DNA of 64,000 bases from Lumbricus terrestris (GCA_949752735.1 OX457037.1:37008596-37072595); one strand, 5' to 3'; shown: positions 44,373-57,362, counted from the stretch's first letter. Program-made: numbers and translations. Notes: a model not told the origin generated them from the sequence alone.

Positions 44373-47300
44373 CTGAAACAAAACACAACAAAAACAATCA
44401 AAACTGAACAAAACCTGCCTTGTTTTTCCTACAGCCCGGGCAGTGGCTGAAGTCATGTCACAACTATTATCCTACAGACACTAATAAATCTGGAATTAAG
44501 TTTTTTAAATAATCTTAAACATACCAGGCTGTCAATAACCACCAGGGTGAGAATTGCCGGGGGCTGGGGATTTCAACCCCCAGTTTTCTTATAGACCCAT
44601 AAGTCTGTTTTTCACACCCCAATCCCATGTGGATCATAGTCCAACCCCCAGTTATTTTTCTACAATTCTCACACTGATAACCGCTATGTATGTAAAACAC
44701 TATGTACACCAGTGTTAGCAATGGTAGAGTTAATCAATGCAAAACTAATGAATGTGAATAACACACCAACATAAATCCTATTAGGTTAATCGCTGATAAT
44801 AAACTATCGTGCATCATTATCATTATCTCTTGGTACTCTGACGATCCAATTGCAAGAACAGTTAGAACACCCACCGTCTGCTCACTTTAACTTAACAATT
44901 ACATAAATTACATTTATCTGAGTTAACTAATTGGTAAGTAAATTCGTTTTCTCAACTGTACATAAGCAGTCAAGACTTTCCTGGCTATAACCAGCAAAAA
45001 TACGCTCCACGCATATCCCATGCAATTCAACAGAAACGTTAGCCTAACAATTAATTAGTATACTACTCTCTATCAAAATAGTCCAACATGTATGTATTTA
45101 CATCTGCATCATTACTTTACAGTTTACACTATTATGTAAGTAAAGTAAGTGGATAATCCAGAATATAGCTCATTGTTTGTAGTTCAAATGGCATTTTCAA
45201 TGCAAGCTCAATTAAACTTGAATTGATTTAAACAAATTGATAAAATTACCTGGTACAGTATTATACATGTCATGAAAAGCATGCCTGTAGGTATGTATGA
45301 CATGTCGCATATATTACTGTATGTATTTACACGCCGTGTATGCATGCATTCATACTTAATACCACCAAGACAGACTCGAAATTAGTTTCCTCTGACCACC
45401 TGGTTGTCACAACTTCCCAAGATCCTTTCCACACACTGGTCAATGTAGCCATTCAATAATTATGTGGAATTCCCTATCACCAGTTTTCCTTTGTCTCACT
45501 TGGAAAACAAGTACCAGGGAAACCTCTGTCTTTTCCCAGTTCCCTGTGCTTCTGAGGCAAGTCCATAAATCATCTTATAAGTAATTTTTTTAAATATATA
45601 AAAACCAGCAAGATGTGTAGCACTTCACGTTTTAAGTAACTCATAACTTGCTGCATTCAACATATTGCCTATGGCTGCTGTGTGCCTAGGCTGGCTCATT
45701 TGAGAGCACGACTAAAAGACCTTTATGGTGGTGTAGCTAGAGGGTTACAGGTTCGAATCCACCTCAAGCCGCTTCGTAGGGACCCTGGGCAACTCCTTCA
45801 CTCGCAATTGCTCAGTGTTTCAGAGTCAAACTCCAATTCAGTGTGCGCGCTGTAGTCGGGAGCGCTTCTGAGTAGAATTTTTTGAAGGGGCGCTATAACA
45901 AGTGCACATACAAGCAAACATAGTAAGAAGCCAAATTTTGACCTTATCTGCAAGCAATTAAAAACCATTCTCTTTGTGGTTTGGTACTGCCAGGTCAGGA
46001 GCGCCTCTGAGGAGCTTAGCTCCTCTTGCAGTAACACTATATAAATTGATGATTACAATTACATTACATACCTACTCGTCAGTCACAACTAAAGAACAAG
46101 GCATATCAGAATTCTTATTTCAGACTTATCAACTAGCAAAGCAAAGTTTAAAAAGGAATTCATGAATAAAATCACAAAAAAGCAGATAACATCAATATAC
46201 CCGCGTGGGTGGGAAACTGGAGAAGCACCTTTGTCACCTGTCAATGTTTAATGCCGACCGACAGGCCAATGATGAGCGCAATAACCAGCAAGGCTATTAT
46301 AATGCAGATAATTATTATTATCTTTTTCTGCAAACACAGAGAACAGCAGACAACTAAATACATGCAAATGAGTCATCATCAAAAAATGCCAAGCTTGGCA
46401 TGAAAACGCTTTGGCTAATCAGGCAGGTTTAACTACAGCAAGACAAACAGGCAAACAACAATGCAAACAACAATCAATGTGATGATTGGAAAATAAGGGA
46501 AAGGTAGCAAGAAATCTATTGTCTAACAGAAACTACCTATTCGTATTTATGTGCATAGGCATGCATTTATAAGCAAACACGGGTAAATCAAGGTATGCAC
46601 ATATCATATATTCATTCAATCATTATGGACTTCTATTTAGCGCTCCTTCTAGAAATCTACCCAGGAGTGCTCCAAGCCCAGTCACAGCAAAATAAACAAG
46701 AGATTTAAGCAGTGGCGGAGACCTAGGGGGGGACAGGGGGGACGGTCCCCCCCAATAAAAGTGTTGGGGGGGACGGCCCATGCATTTGTCCCCCCCAATG
46801 TTTGAGCGTCAAGACTTGTTTGGGCGGCGAAAATAGAAAATTTCGTCGGGATTTGGTCGAGATTTGGCCAAATGACTAAAAAAAAAAAAAGGTCATCAAC
46901 TTTTTTGGCGGCGAAAATAGAAAATTTTCCGAGATTTCGCCGGTCGTCAGAAATTTTCGGAAAATCTCGCGTCTTTCCGTCCCCCCCAATTCTCGGCGCA
47001 GGTCTCCGCCTATGGATTTAAGGAAGAAAGTTTGATTGGTCAGATGTAATAAAATAGCAGATCTATGAGGAGGTCATTCCAGATGGCTGGCCCTACAACC
47101 GAGAAATGTTATATATATACAGGGTGGGCCAGAAGTTTTTGTTCAACTTTGAAGGCCTGTAACTTAGGCAGTTTAGCAAGCAAGTGTATGCTTAATGCAT
47201 CAAATTAAAGGTCGTTATATCAGCTACAACTGCTCAAAAATTTACATTTTTAACTTTAATAATAATTGCGTAAAACTACTGTACTGAATATGTATCAGTT

Positions 47301-50300
47301 TGCAATGATTTTAATTCGTCTATCTTGCAAAACACAATACTTGGAAAATTAGCCTTTGCAAGTTTGCATTATTGATAGCCATTAAGAAATCCAAGAATTA
47401 TTTAATCAAATAAATATTCAATGTGTCTTCCACGAGCTCGAATGACTGCATGAATGCGACGTGCCGATTGATCTATGGCTCCATTGTTGAGTTCCTGGCT
47501 GATCTCAGTCCAGCAACGAGCGATGACGCGCTTCAGATGCTCGACGTTTACTATCCGTTCATGATAAACCCGTTGCTGCAAAGCACCCCAGATTGAGTAA
47601 TCAACGGGGTTTAAGTCAGAGCTATTAGGCGGCCAGTTATGTGGTTTGATGAACTCAGGAACGTTCGCGTTCAACAACTCCACGGTATGACGAGAACGAT
47701 GAGCTCCGTCTTGCTGAAAAACGAAATCATTTCCAGACTTCAAACACATATCTGGCAGTAATCCACGTCCAAGTACCTCATCACAGTAGTACACGCTGTT
47801 CACTTTGGTCTTGGGTGTCACAAAGAATGGAGCAGTTTTGCCGAGATTGGAGACAGACACTGAAACCATGACGCTTTGAGTAAAGTGTTTGCGGCCTTTC
47901 AGAAGTCGAACTGGTGTGACATCACGTTTGTGATTAACACTTGCATAGACACGGTCGTTTGGACTGTTTGTTGGTGTTTGTTTGGACAGTGAATATTTTC
48001 TCGTCAGAGAACCAAGTTTTGTTGATCTTCTCTGGTGTCATGCGCAGTTTGAGTCGCTTGCAGGCATTCAATCGTTTTACAGTATCGGCATCTGACAGTT
48101 GTTGAACCCAGGGGCTTCTATCCCTATACATGGCGGGCGCAGCTTGCGCCCAGAGAAAAATAGGGGGGGAATCAGAAGACAGCCAAAATTCACGTTGGTT
48201 GGGGGGGAAGGTCGGACATGGAGGGTAGCGTTCTATCTAGGCATCACTAGGAGGAAGATCCCCCCAGAAAATACTTCTCCATATACATTTGGACAAAATG
48301 GTAGGCCTAATAGTTTTTAGCAAAATGTATGCACTTTATATACTTTGAGTTTCTAGTTAGGCTACTATCTGCATTTTTGAATTACATGATCTGCTATAAC
48401 AGCTATAATATGCCATAATAAAAATTTTCTATTACATGATTATAATTATGTTTTTACTATTTTAATAAATAAACAATCATATTAAAATTGAAAAAAATAA
48501 TGTTAATACAAATACTATTTTGCACAACTAAATGGCTTCTCTCGAATGTTATCTGTCAAATTTCAGACAGTCAAATTTCAAAATGTTCTGGTCATTGAAC
48601 ACTTAGTAAAGCAGCATCATTATTACGTGGGCTTACAATGTAGGACCTACATTGTATTTTATTGTATTGCATTGTGCTCTAAAATTTATGTAATGCCTCT
48701 CGAGTGCAAAGTGGTCAGAGGCGAAAAGCATATGGCTGCCCAATTTTGGCAGCAATCCTCCACTGAAATAGTAGGCTAGAGTAATTTTGCTATGAGGACA
48801 GCTTAACATGCTAAAATTTAAATGCGAAAATCGCAAAAATTTCTTATGAGGAGGGGCACATTCCCTCCCCATACCAGGTCCCTTCTCGACGCTACACATG
48901 CTTCGGCGATCGTCTGCTGGATGCTCGTTTGTCCCCCCCTCTAAACAAACCTTCATTCCCACACTAGAGGAGGGCATGTGCTAGATTACATTATATTGCA
49001 TACAAAGAGGAAGGCCGGTCCAGAAAAGGGGGGGAGAAGAAGATGGATTGCGCCCGGTTACTTAGGGGGATAGAAGCCCCTGGTTGAACCTCACGACGAC
49101 GGAAAATTTTTAAATTTAAATCTTTCTTAGCAATACGCCGTACGCTGCTTCGCGATATTCCTGTCTCGCGCTCAATCTCACGAGGACTTTTGCTTGTGCC
49201 TGGATTATCCTCTTGGCTACAGAGTACAGATCAATTCAGCTACACGAGCGATGTTGTCAGCGATACGTGCCGAACGAGGACGGCCAGTAACAGGTTTACG
49301 TTTAGAACTTGCACTCGCGTCAATTTGTCTAATTAATCGGTTGAGATTGTTTTTACTCCAGTTTCTAGCTGGAAATTCATTCATCATTTGATATGCATTT
49401 AAATGTTTTTCAATTCTTAAAATTCGAATCAAAGTCCTGTCATCTTCTGTTAAAGGCGCCATGATGAAATTATTGTTTACGTCAGAAAACAAGGTAGCTG
49501 CGGTACACAATAATTATATGGCGCGTAGTGCAAGCTACCGTAATGAAATTTGTCGAACTTATAGCTGATATAACGACCTTTAATTTGATGCATTAAGCAT
49601 ACACTTACTTGCTAAACTGCCTAAGTTATAGGCCTTCAAAGTTGAACAAATACTTCTGGCCCACCCTGTATATATATTATATATATATACACACACATAC
49701 ACACACACACATGCACACACACATGCATTAGAAATGCTAAAATGTTTCCATGTAGGCCATCATAATTCGACCATGGCAAGTCACTAACATGGCCTCAAGT
49801 TTTAGACCTGGAACGTAGGAAAAGAGGCAAACATGCCACCAATCAGTCACCATGCCAAACAGGAAGTACGGTAATACAGCATTCACTAACAATTTGACTT
49901 ACAAAAATCTTCCTTGACATTCCACATGCCATACTAAGTTGGTTGCTGCAAAGAAAGACATTTTCTCCACACACAAAAACTTGCAGCGAATTCTCTTCAA
50001 AAGGGTAGCAAACAAGCAGGTTTGAAAGTCAAAAACAAAGAGGAAAATTTCAAAAAAGCCAAGCAAATTGAAACAGGTTGTTGGGACAGGTTTTCTGGAG
50101 TGAAGCGGCGGCAGCTCACCCTCCGTGCCTTGCTCTGGTATTTGACGGCCTTCTTCGTATCCTGCTTTGCAGACTCGATGTAGTCGACAGTCTTCTCAAC
50201 GTTGAACTCGATGCGATCAATCATCTCGCCCTAAACAAAAGAATAATTAAACAAAAGAATAATTAGCCACTCGCTAATTGAAGTAAACGTCTCGCAGTTT

Positions 50301-53300
50301 GAAGGAAACTTTATTTCTCGTTACTAGAAACCGTACAAAGACTTAATTAGAAATTACACGAAATTAATTGCAATTGCAAGCAACTACCGTAAGTTCAAAA
50401 GGGAATTGATTCGAAAAGTTTGTGTGTTCGTGTGTGCATATGTGCATGAAACAATAAAAATTCGAAATTTTAAGCTTTAAAACCTTGCTTATGCAATTTT
50501 ATCTTAATCTGTAAATAACATAAAAGTTCTTTATTAATAGGCCAAAATTAATTGGCATATTAAGTAAGCTTAACATTAATCTACCAGTTATTTTTTCTTA
50601 TAACTTTGGTTTAATATCAAATTCAGAAAAATCAAAGGTATTGAAGTCTTTTCGAATTTTTATTGTAAACATAAGTCCACATTATAAGTTCATGCTGATT
50701 GACATAACACAATTAAAATCTAGTCAGAAGCAAAGACCATAGATGTGTACTAAATTATATATTGTGCATTTGTACTTAAAATTGTTACTTGCATATATTA
50801 ATTATAGGCCAAAGAATTTTATGTAAAAATATCTTTTACAAATTTCATTTCTTGTAGTGACCTACTACATGTATTTCTCAAATGATGACTTAAACAATTT
50901 CATAATGACACTACAATAGTTAGCTGAATCCTTGAGACTACGGTAAAACGTATGGAATATCAGACAAAAATTAAATTAAGGAAAATAATAATGGACAGTA
51001 AATAAATAAATAAAGTTACATAAAAAAATAAAAAACGATTAAAAAACGATGCGAAAAATAAAAAACCAAAAAACGATGTTTTTGGGGAAAGAATAAATAA
51101 AAAACGGATTTTTTTACATCTATGAATAAAGTGCACTCTCACCTGGCTTTCGACAAGCATTGCCATATCCATGAACATGTCATGCAGTTCACGAATACTC
51201 GTCTCCAGCTTAATGATGTCGTTATGACGAGCTTCGATGTCTTTCAGCGACTGCTTCGCTTGTTGCGTCTCTGTTATAATCTGCGCACAACAACAGACAC
51301 ATATGCATTCAATTTCCAATCCATTACTATACTATAACTAGGATTTATAAAGCGCCTCTCACAGTACAACCTTAATCAGAGGCACTCCTAGTGCGAAGAT
51401 CCCCTGGAAAACGAAAAGTCTTTAGGAAACACGCAGAAACAGTAGTGCGTACAGATTAAGACCTGAGTACGAGTAATAGTAGGGAGGCCATTGCACAGCA
51501 AAGGACCAACAGAAGCAAAGGGCCAATGCTTGGCTGTGCAGTCCAATAACTTCTCAAGTAGACCCACCCCCACCAGATGGCTTGGGCAATGGTAATACTA
51601 TGGCACGAAGAGCGGAAGATCAGTAAGGATGCAGGATCTCTTCTCGTTACCCTTCCAAAGGTAAACTGAACCTTTCATTCACCAGATGGCATTGATAAAA
51701 TGAGTCATAGGTCGTTAAGATGCCTTGCAAGCTGCCAAACAGTTCATTTCAACCCCTGAAATAACTTGTGATGATTCGTCCATGCCGCAGCAGTAAATCG
51801 CAATCATATTCTGGTGTATCGGTTTGAATTATGCTGGTAGTAAACAAAGAGTTATTATTATTGCTATCATAAAACACACGAGTTAAAACTGATATCAGTC
51901 TAATGTGATCTAATTGCTTCTACAATATGACATTATCACAATGCACAAAGCATCAATTGACGATTACTGAAAGAGATACTGGGATATGTACTGCAATACT
52001 TTGAATAAGGCCAGTCCATATCGAATACGAACAGAAAAAGAACCAGGTGGGTCATGATCTGAGGACATACCTAAAGAACTACGTATGGTTTACTCTAGCA
52101 GTTCACTGCGTCCTCTCAGAGACTCTGATGATCGGCTTGGCCTCTTTGTGACCCCATGCCAGGATGCCATGGCTGAATCCAGAAGCTTTGCCTGCATAAG
52201 TCCCTGTCTACGGAATGGACTTCCACCATCAGTTCGCTCCACCTTTTTCTCTGGTAGTCTTTCCCCATCTTTCCCTCGCCTCAAGTCATACCTTTTCATC
52301 ACTAGAAGTGCTTCTGAAAGGCTTTTGCTGCGAGAAGTGCTTTATATATGGTCCGACACAATACAAATCAGTTGATACATTAAGAGAACAGCTGAGATTT
52401 GATTTGATGATGCAATGGAACAAGAAGTTAGGAGGAAGCTTAAAATGCTGCGTAACGTACACTAAAATACATGAATTGGAATATATTTACTGACAGAAAA
52501 GAATATAATCGTAGGCCATTGAGGTGATGTCCGTTACAAGGCAATCTAGCAACGTAATTACTTTTTGAGTATCTCAATGAAACCATAAATCAACAGGACC
52601 CATAGATGCCTAAAAGTAACAGTTAATCCTACAAAACAATCACCTCTTGCGTAAAGATTGCAGGATTCCCCGACTCTAACATGTTCTCTATTTCTTCGTC
52701 TGTCGTCGTTCTACCCGCTGAAAAACAACAAACAGAGATACTTGCGTTAATTTCTATACCACCAGATCATGTACATAGTATTTATGAGGGGGTAACTAGG
52801 TAACTTCTTGTCTCCTATGCTCATACTTCTACCAGGTTTTGACGCACTATCTCTGCTGCTGGCCCTGTGGTCCGGATGGGATTCCTCCATAACTGCACCC
52901 GCTGCCAAGGATCCCCTCTGACATGCCCAGTCGCCCAATCGAAATCTTAAAACTGTCCTCTTTAGCCAAGGTTGGATTGGCAGCACTCCATGATCTCACG
53001 AACCTTAAAAAGATGCTATATAAGACCCTGTAATGAATTCATTGTGAATTTGAATGAATCTTAGGAAAAAAAGAGATGACAATCAGACACTACTTACTGA
53101 TCTCGAGCTGGCGCTGGATTCGAGCCTTACACCGATCGCGATAGTCGACCTGACAGGAATTATAGTTGTTCATCACTTCGACAAACTTTCGAGAAAGAGT
53201 GGCATGCTACAACAACAACAAAAGCAACATGATGATAGGCCACTCTCCACGATCGTTCCTACACAGTAGCTGCCTCCAGGACGCTTCAACCCGTACTTTC

Positions 53301-53786
53301 ACTCCAGATGCTTTGCCTGCATACTTAAGTCCCTCTCTGGGGAATGAACTTCCACCATCAGTTCGCTCTGCCGGTCTTTCCTCAAATTATGCCGTTTTCT
53401 CTCCTGGACGATCGCATTCTGAGCGCTTCTGAAGGGCTTCTACTAAGAGAGAAGCGCTTATAAATAGTCATATGCAATACAATACAATATATACTTTCAC
53501 AATACAAGCCAAGCATCATAACCAATTACCGACTATTCCTTGCCTAAAAACTTAAAGAACGTCAAATACGGGAAAATTATCTACACAGAGAAATGCAAAA
53601 TCTTTCTCAGTAATGCACTAAGAGCAGGAAGTCAATAATTATCGAAAGTGGATGGACGATATTGACAAGTCATGTGGAGCAGACCTACAGAAGTTGGGGC
53701 ATGTGACCCATAACAGACTCGAGTGAAGAGCCACCATGAAGAAGGCATCGGCTACCTACGGGCATTGAGCCCACAGTTGTTGTTGT

Positions 53787-53825
<39 letters not shown>

Positions 53826-56737
53826 GGAAGCTACTTACTTGCGTTTTCTTGATTCTCAGATCTGCAGAAAAGTTATTCGTGGATTCTTCTTGGTTGATAT
53901 TCTGCTCAATCACTAAAGAAATGGCAGACATCAATTGAGACACAGTAAAACAAGCCACTCGTACTAAAATTTTATCAACTTAGGCATTATAAATTAATAA
54001 TCATATTCATTCATCTCAAAACAATGAAAGTGACTTGAGTATTACACACTGACATTCAGCATTACAGCAGAGCCATGGCTATTGAATACCCTCGTTGAAA
54101 TCTAAAAAAATCCTCTGGAGTTTAAAACCCATTCACACAATGAAATGTCAACTCCCTTGTAAACCATACAACCTGCTTCATATAAGAACTGCTAAATTCA
54201 CTTAGCATTTTACTGAGAACACCAAACATCAATATAATTTCCTACACAACACACCCCAACACTCGTAAAATACAAATAAATGAAATCAACGTCCAATTTC
54301 AGCAGGATCTCTACATTACAATGATGTATCAGTAAGTACTTAACTGGGATTTCCTGTTATAAATTGTCATTTGGCTGAAGTGTGATAGATCTACCAAAAC
54401 CACCGTTCACTTTCGATGAGTTCATTCATTCATTTCGAAAACTTATATAGCGCACCTTCAAAACGTCTACTCAAAGGCGCTTCAGGCCCAGCCACAGAGT
54501 TCAGCTGTAATAAGAATATGATTACAAAACCAGACCACATGTGTCAAAACGTCAAAAAAGATTAAATTGTAAACATATCAAATCAAATTGAATATTTACA
54601 TCGTTATTTAAAATGCTTTTTAAAGTAAACATACCCTTCAGCTTCCCTCGAACTTTATTGGCCGCTGTTTTGATGTCAGCCATCAACTGTTCCAACTCCT
54701 CCTTTGTTTCTATTTGCATAAAAAACAATTATCAATGTTATGATTAAAACTGCCATAATAATAATAATAGACCAATTTTTTCTCTCTAGAATTCTTTCAA
54801 AATATTTTGATACTTTTTATGATTCTTAACAAGTTTGTTTCCCTTTCTTGATTAATATTATTCATGCGTGTATTTGCTACGTAATTAGAACTTAAAATAC
54901 CGTAATAATCAATCAATCAATCAATTTTTATTGACACCACGTTAGTAATACAAGCATGCAGACTTTCACAAAATTTGAATGAAGGTTGTCAATAGGCACC
55001 CTAAAAAGGGTCGCAATATTTACACCAGTCATTAATCATTATTATACATTGTATATCTGATCAGTTATTCAATATTTAAAAGCTAAATTATCACTGCACA
55101 AAACAAACAGTAAACTAGAAATCAATTGTTTTCAAAATGACCGAGTTCAAAATGCAACTATGACCGCCATTCAGCAGAAAAATAATGAACATTATCATTA
55201 TTGGTAATTTGGGCTCACTCATAACAGTAGAACATCATACTCAGGGCTTAAAGTGCGCCTGGACGGTCATGGACGGCGTCCATGCACTTGTTTTAAAATC
55301 TGAACACCGTCCAGCCACTTATTGGCGAGCACAGACTAGAAAGGTAAGGGGCGTCCAGGCACTTCTTTTGGAGAGGTAAAGGGTGTCCAGGCACTTATTT
55401 TTCCACACTTTTGGGACTGCATACTGGTCAATAATTGCAAGTTGATACATTCATGAAATTACATTAAAATAACATTAAAATTACATTTAAAGGTGCAACA
55501 TCAAGGCCAGCAAGTTTCGTGACCTACATTTTGGACTGATTCAGACCAATTAAGTGGGCAGAGGTTGAGTTGGATGGGGTCAAGTGTATAATATAAAAAC
55601 AAATATCATTAATGAGCTACATAGTAAAATAGAGCACAGCACGGCTCACACTTACTGTCGTCTGTTTGGGGAGCAGCTAGGATGGCACTGTGCTTCTTCT
55701 TTACCTCATCTACGTTGGATGCGATCTTCTCAACCATCTTACGGATCTCTTCCACCTTTTAGGATATAACAAAAAACGATGCAGGTAAATTTAAGCATAA
55801 TCAATCAAACTAATTTAAACAATTAACTTTACCTCAAACTAAGACAAGTTCCATTCATTCAAGAGTTGCGTGAAACAGCAAAATAATCTACACCTTCCTG
55901 AAAGTGATTATAATCCAACACTAGTTTCTGCCTATGATATGACATGGCTAGCAAAGATATTTAGTAATTATTTACTAACGAACTTCATGAGATCATTACC
56001 ACAGTTACGTTCAAAACTGCCTAATACTCATGCGACAGTTTTTCATTTGTCCATCATCAGTTTAAAATCGAACCACAGCCCTAGCTGACAAAACCAGATT
56101 GCTTTAGAGGAATTCCCGAATAGGTACTTTTACCAGGCAGTGACACGCCGATCCTGTGGTCTGGAATGAGCAACCTCAAGCCATACCTGCACCTGTTGCA
56201 AAAGGCCCCTTCTGACACATTCTAATGCAACCTTAAAACGGTTCTCTTTAGCTGAGGTTGGGTCGGGAGCGCTCCTGAGTAGTAACCTTGAAAGAGTGCT
56301 ATATAAATCCTTGTAATTTAATATAATATAATCATTATATTATATTATAATAATAATAATAATAATAATAACAATGACGATTTCTATGGCGCCGTAACAC
56401 AGCCATGCCATGCCGTTACAAGGGCGCCTCACATACTAAACTGTACTCTGTCTCTTCTCAAAACCTGCTTCTTCTCACGGGGACTTGCGCACTGGGAGCG
56501 CCTCTGAATGGTTCACCCTACTAGAGGCGCTTTATAAATGTTTAAATACAATACAATACAATATTATGTAATTATAAGCATTAGATCCTTATGAAACCGG
56601 ACACCATACAAAACGATGTGCCAATCTATTGACAGCTGAACGAAGTCTACCTGCTCAAAGAACGCCTCCATGAAGTTCTCACCGGCAGCCATGTTGACTG
56701 CGCAGACATCCCCGTCCTCATCTTCGTCGCCCTGAGC
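44289..56737 (-). CDS. STX1A: Syntaxin (Qa-SNARE, syntaxin 1/2/3 group), first coding exon not found
   Basis: Coding exons in transcript order: 56737-56651, 55755-55656, 54709-54635, 53912-53839, 53206-53098, 52717-52644, 51280-51143, 50230-50120, then the anchor exon 44372-44289. All join in phase and give 283 residues, so only about ten N-terminal residues are missing. The Habc helices run from [15 protein letters not shown] through [15 protein letters not shown] to [16 protein letters not shown]; the linker has ESGNPAIF. The SNARE motif ([32 protein letters not shown]) has the central glutamine at the end of exon 51280-51143. [11 protein letters not shown] leads into a C-terminal membrane anchor ending IIGLSVGLS. 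Syntaxins of this group sit in the plasma membrane and pair with SNAP-25 and synaptobrevin for vesicle fusion. The core is closest to syntaxin 1; the anchor is more like syntaxin 2/3. Confidence 0.93.
44543..44676. mobile_element. hAT-like MITE, CAGGGTGAGAATTG family
   Basis: 134 bp with ends CAGGGTGAGAATTG and CAATTCTCACACTG and an 8-bp duplication with one mismatch (ATAACCAC 44535-44542, ATAACCGC 44677-44684). It lies between the two alternative last exons of the syntaxin gene. Confidence 0.85.
45716..45918 (+). mobile_element. tRNA-derived SINE, 'GCGCCTCTGAGTAG' family, copy 2
   Basis: Box A-like GGTGGTGTAGCTAGAGG, box B GGTTCGAATCC (45750-45760), the body CCTTCACTCGCAATTGCTCA, and the tail GGGAGCGCTTCTGAGTAGAA then GGGGCGCTATAACAAG. 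A second, truncated tail follows at about 45980-46050. Confidence 0.8.
46241..46327 (-). CDS. Syntaxin terminal exon A (proximal membrane anchor)
   Basis: Acceptor TTTGCAG, then 28 residues and a stop: [20 protein letters not shown] then GLSVGIKH. It joins in phase 0 to the same upstream donor as exon B. The two exons encode the same kind of anchor with different sequence, so they should be mutually exclusive alternative 3' ends. Confidence 0.88.
   Translation of the reverse strand, partial: KKIIIIICIIIALLVIALIIGLSVGIKH
46632..47117 (-). mobile_element. LINE 3' fragment, split by a MITE
   Basis: Minus strand: a [13 protein letters not shown] ORF2 tail (near 47060-47100), then, past the inserted MITE at 46710-47014, the CACTCCTGGGTAG...AGCGCTAAATAG tail. 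The mariner at 47120 cuts its 5' side. Confidence 0.65.
46710..47014. mobile_element. hAT-like MITE, CAGTGGCGGAGACCT family
   Basis: 305 bp with ends CAGTGGCGGAGACCT and AGGTCTCCGCCTATG and a perfect 8-bp duplication GATTTAAG (46702-46709, 47015-47022). The inside is rich in GGGGGGAC and GGCGGCGAAAAT. It is inserted in a LINE fragment. Confidence 0.93.
47402..49462 (-). pseudogene. Mariner-type transposase, broken
   Basis: Starts at the ATG at 49462 ([15 protein letters not shown]). Helix-turn-helix segments follow ([19 protein letters not shown], in a second frame, so there is a frameshift near 49220). The hAT-like element interrupts it at 48109-49082. The frame resumes with TWFSDEKIF (first catalytic Asp), shifts again near 47965, and continues to [11 protein letters not shown] and [13 protein letters not shown], the second and third Asp, ending at 47402. 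By my count 35 residues separate the last two Asp, one more than in classic DD34D mariners. Two frameshifts and the insertion make it non-functional. Confidence 0.88.
48109..49082. mobile_element. hAT-like non-autonomous element, CAGGGGCTTCTATCCC family, copy 2
   Basis: 974 bp with the same ends as 34582-35537 and a perfect 8-bp duplication GTTGAACC (48101-48108, 49083-49090). It lies within the mariner transposase frame, so it is younger than the mariner. Confidence 0.94.
51340..51660 (-). mobile_element. LINE 3' fragment
   Basis: Minus strand: an ORF2 C-terminus with [16 protein letters not shown], then the GGAGTGCCTCTGATTAAGG...AGAGGCGCTTTATAAATCC tail. It lies in a syntaxin intron. Confidence 0.7.
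52084..52390 (+). mobile_element. LINE 3' fragment
   Basis: Plus strand: [11 protein letters not shown] and [10 protein letters not shown] resemble the ORF2 C-terminal end. It finishes with GAAGTGCTTTATATATGG. Located in a syntaxin intron; frames are open but lack the RT. Confidence 0.65.
52800..53035 (+). mobile_element. LINE 3' fragment
   Basis: Plus strand: ALWSGWDSS...LKTVLFS-like remnants of an ORF2 end, then GATGCTATATAAGACCCTG. Intronic. Confidence 0.5.
53265..53490 (+). mobile_element. LINE 3' fragment
   Basis: Plus strand: [13 protein letters not shown] as in 52084-52390, then GAAGCGCTTATAAATAG and a CAATA-rich end. Intronic. Confidence 0.6.
53783..53824. repeat. (GAT)n microsatellite
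   Basis: About 14 perfect GAT units, 15 bp from the end of a syntaxin exon (53839); it lies just inside the intron. Confidence 0.95.
55242..55419. mobile_element. hAT-like MITE, CAGGGCTTAAAGTG family, copy 2
   Basis: Begins CAGGGCTTAAAGTGCGCC and ends near CCACACTTTTGGGACTG. The interior has GGACGGTCATGGACGGCGTC as in 39874-40021 (opposite orientation). Flanks share only CATACT, so the boundaries are approximate. Confidence 0.55.
56110..56570 (+). mobile_element. Two adjacent LINE 3' fragments
   Basis: Each ends in a variant of the tail module: GGAGCGCTCCTGAGTAG then GTGCTATATAAATCC near 56255-56320, and GGAGCGCCTCTGAATGG then AGGCGCTTTATAAATG near 56490-56540. An (AAT)n run separates them. 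Confidence 0.55.
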
Positions 56738-56854
56738 CTACAACCAAAACAAGCTGACCATGTTATCACCACCGTGGTTGCAACTCCGAGTAGGAGTCAG
56801 GTAAAACAGTTTAACAACTCAAAGCCATAGCTGATGAAGTTCAAAACCAAGATG

Positions 56855-57000
56855 AATGTATGTGTGTATGAATGTATGCGTGTATGTATGCATGCATGTA
56901 TGTATGTATGTATGCATGCATGCATGTGTGTGTATGTATGTATGTATGTATGTATGTATGTATGTATGTATGTATGTATGTATGTATGTATGTATGTATG
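56855..57000. repeat. (TATG)n microsatellite
   Basis: Long run of TATG with TGCA interruptions at its start. Open frames on both strands are shadows. Confidence 0.95.
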
Positions 57001-57362
57001 AGCACCCCTCAAAGAAATTTCTACTCAGAGGTGCTCTCTACTACAGCACTATTTTGGTGCACCCAGCAAACATGAACCACACATCCAAACAAAGGTCACT
57101 TCAGGCAAAAAAGTCAAATCACCGCAAAGCAGCAGCACTCTGCATCTAATAAGATCACATTATCAGCAGCTAATTATCTGTTATCGCAAACAGTATATCT
57201 ACTGGCAGTATCAATTAGGCCAAAGCTGTGGCCAACAGACAGAATGTGTCAAAGCCATGTGGGCCAAGGCCAAGCCAATGTGCAGCACTGGCAACAAGGC
57301 CAATTCATCTTGATCCAAGCCTTGTAATTGTGCTGTTCAACTTTTTTGTATGAGGTCAACAA

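Larger units (their letters stand above)
47120..49668 (-). mobile_element. Mariner-type transposon interrupted by a hAT-like element
   Basis: Ends CAGGGTGGGCCAGAAG and CTTCTGGCCCACCCTG next to TA on both sides. The inverted repeats are about 107 bp with only a few mismatches (47120-47226 and 49562-49668). Without the 974-bp insertion and its duplication the element is about 1.57 kb. Confidence 0.93.
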
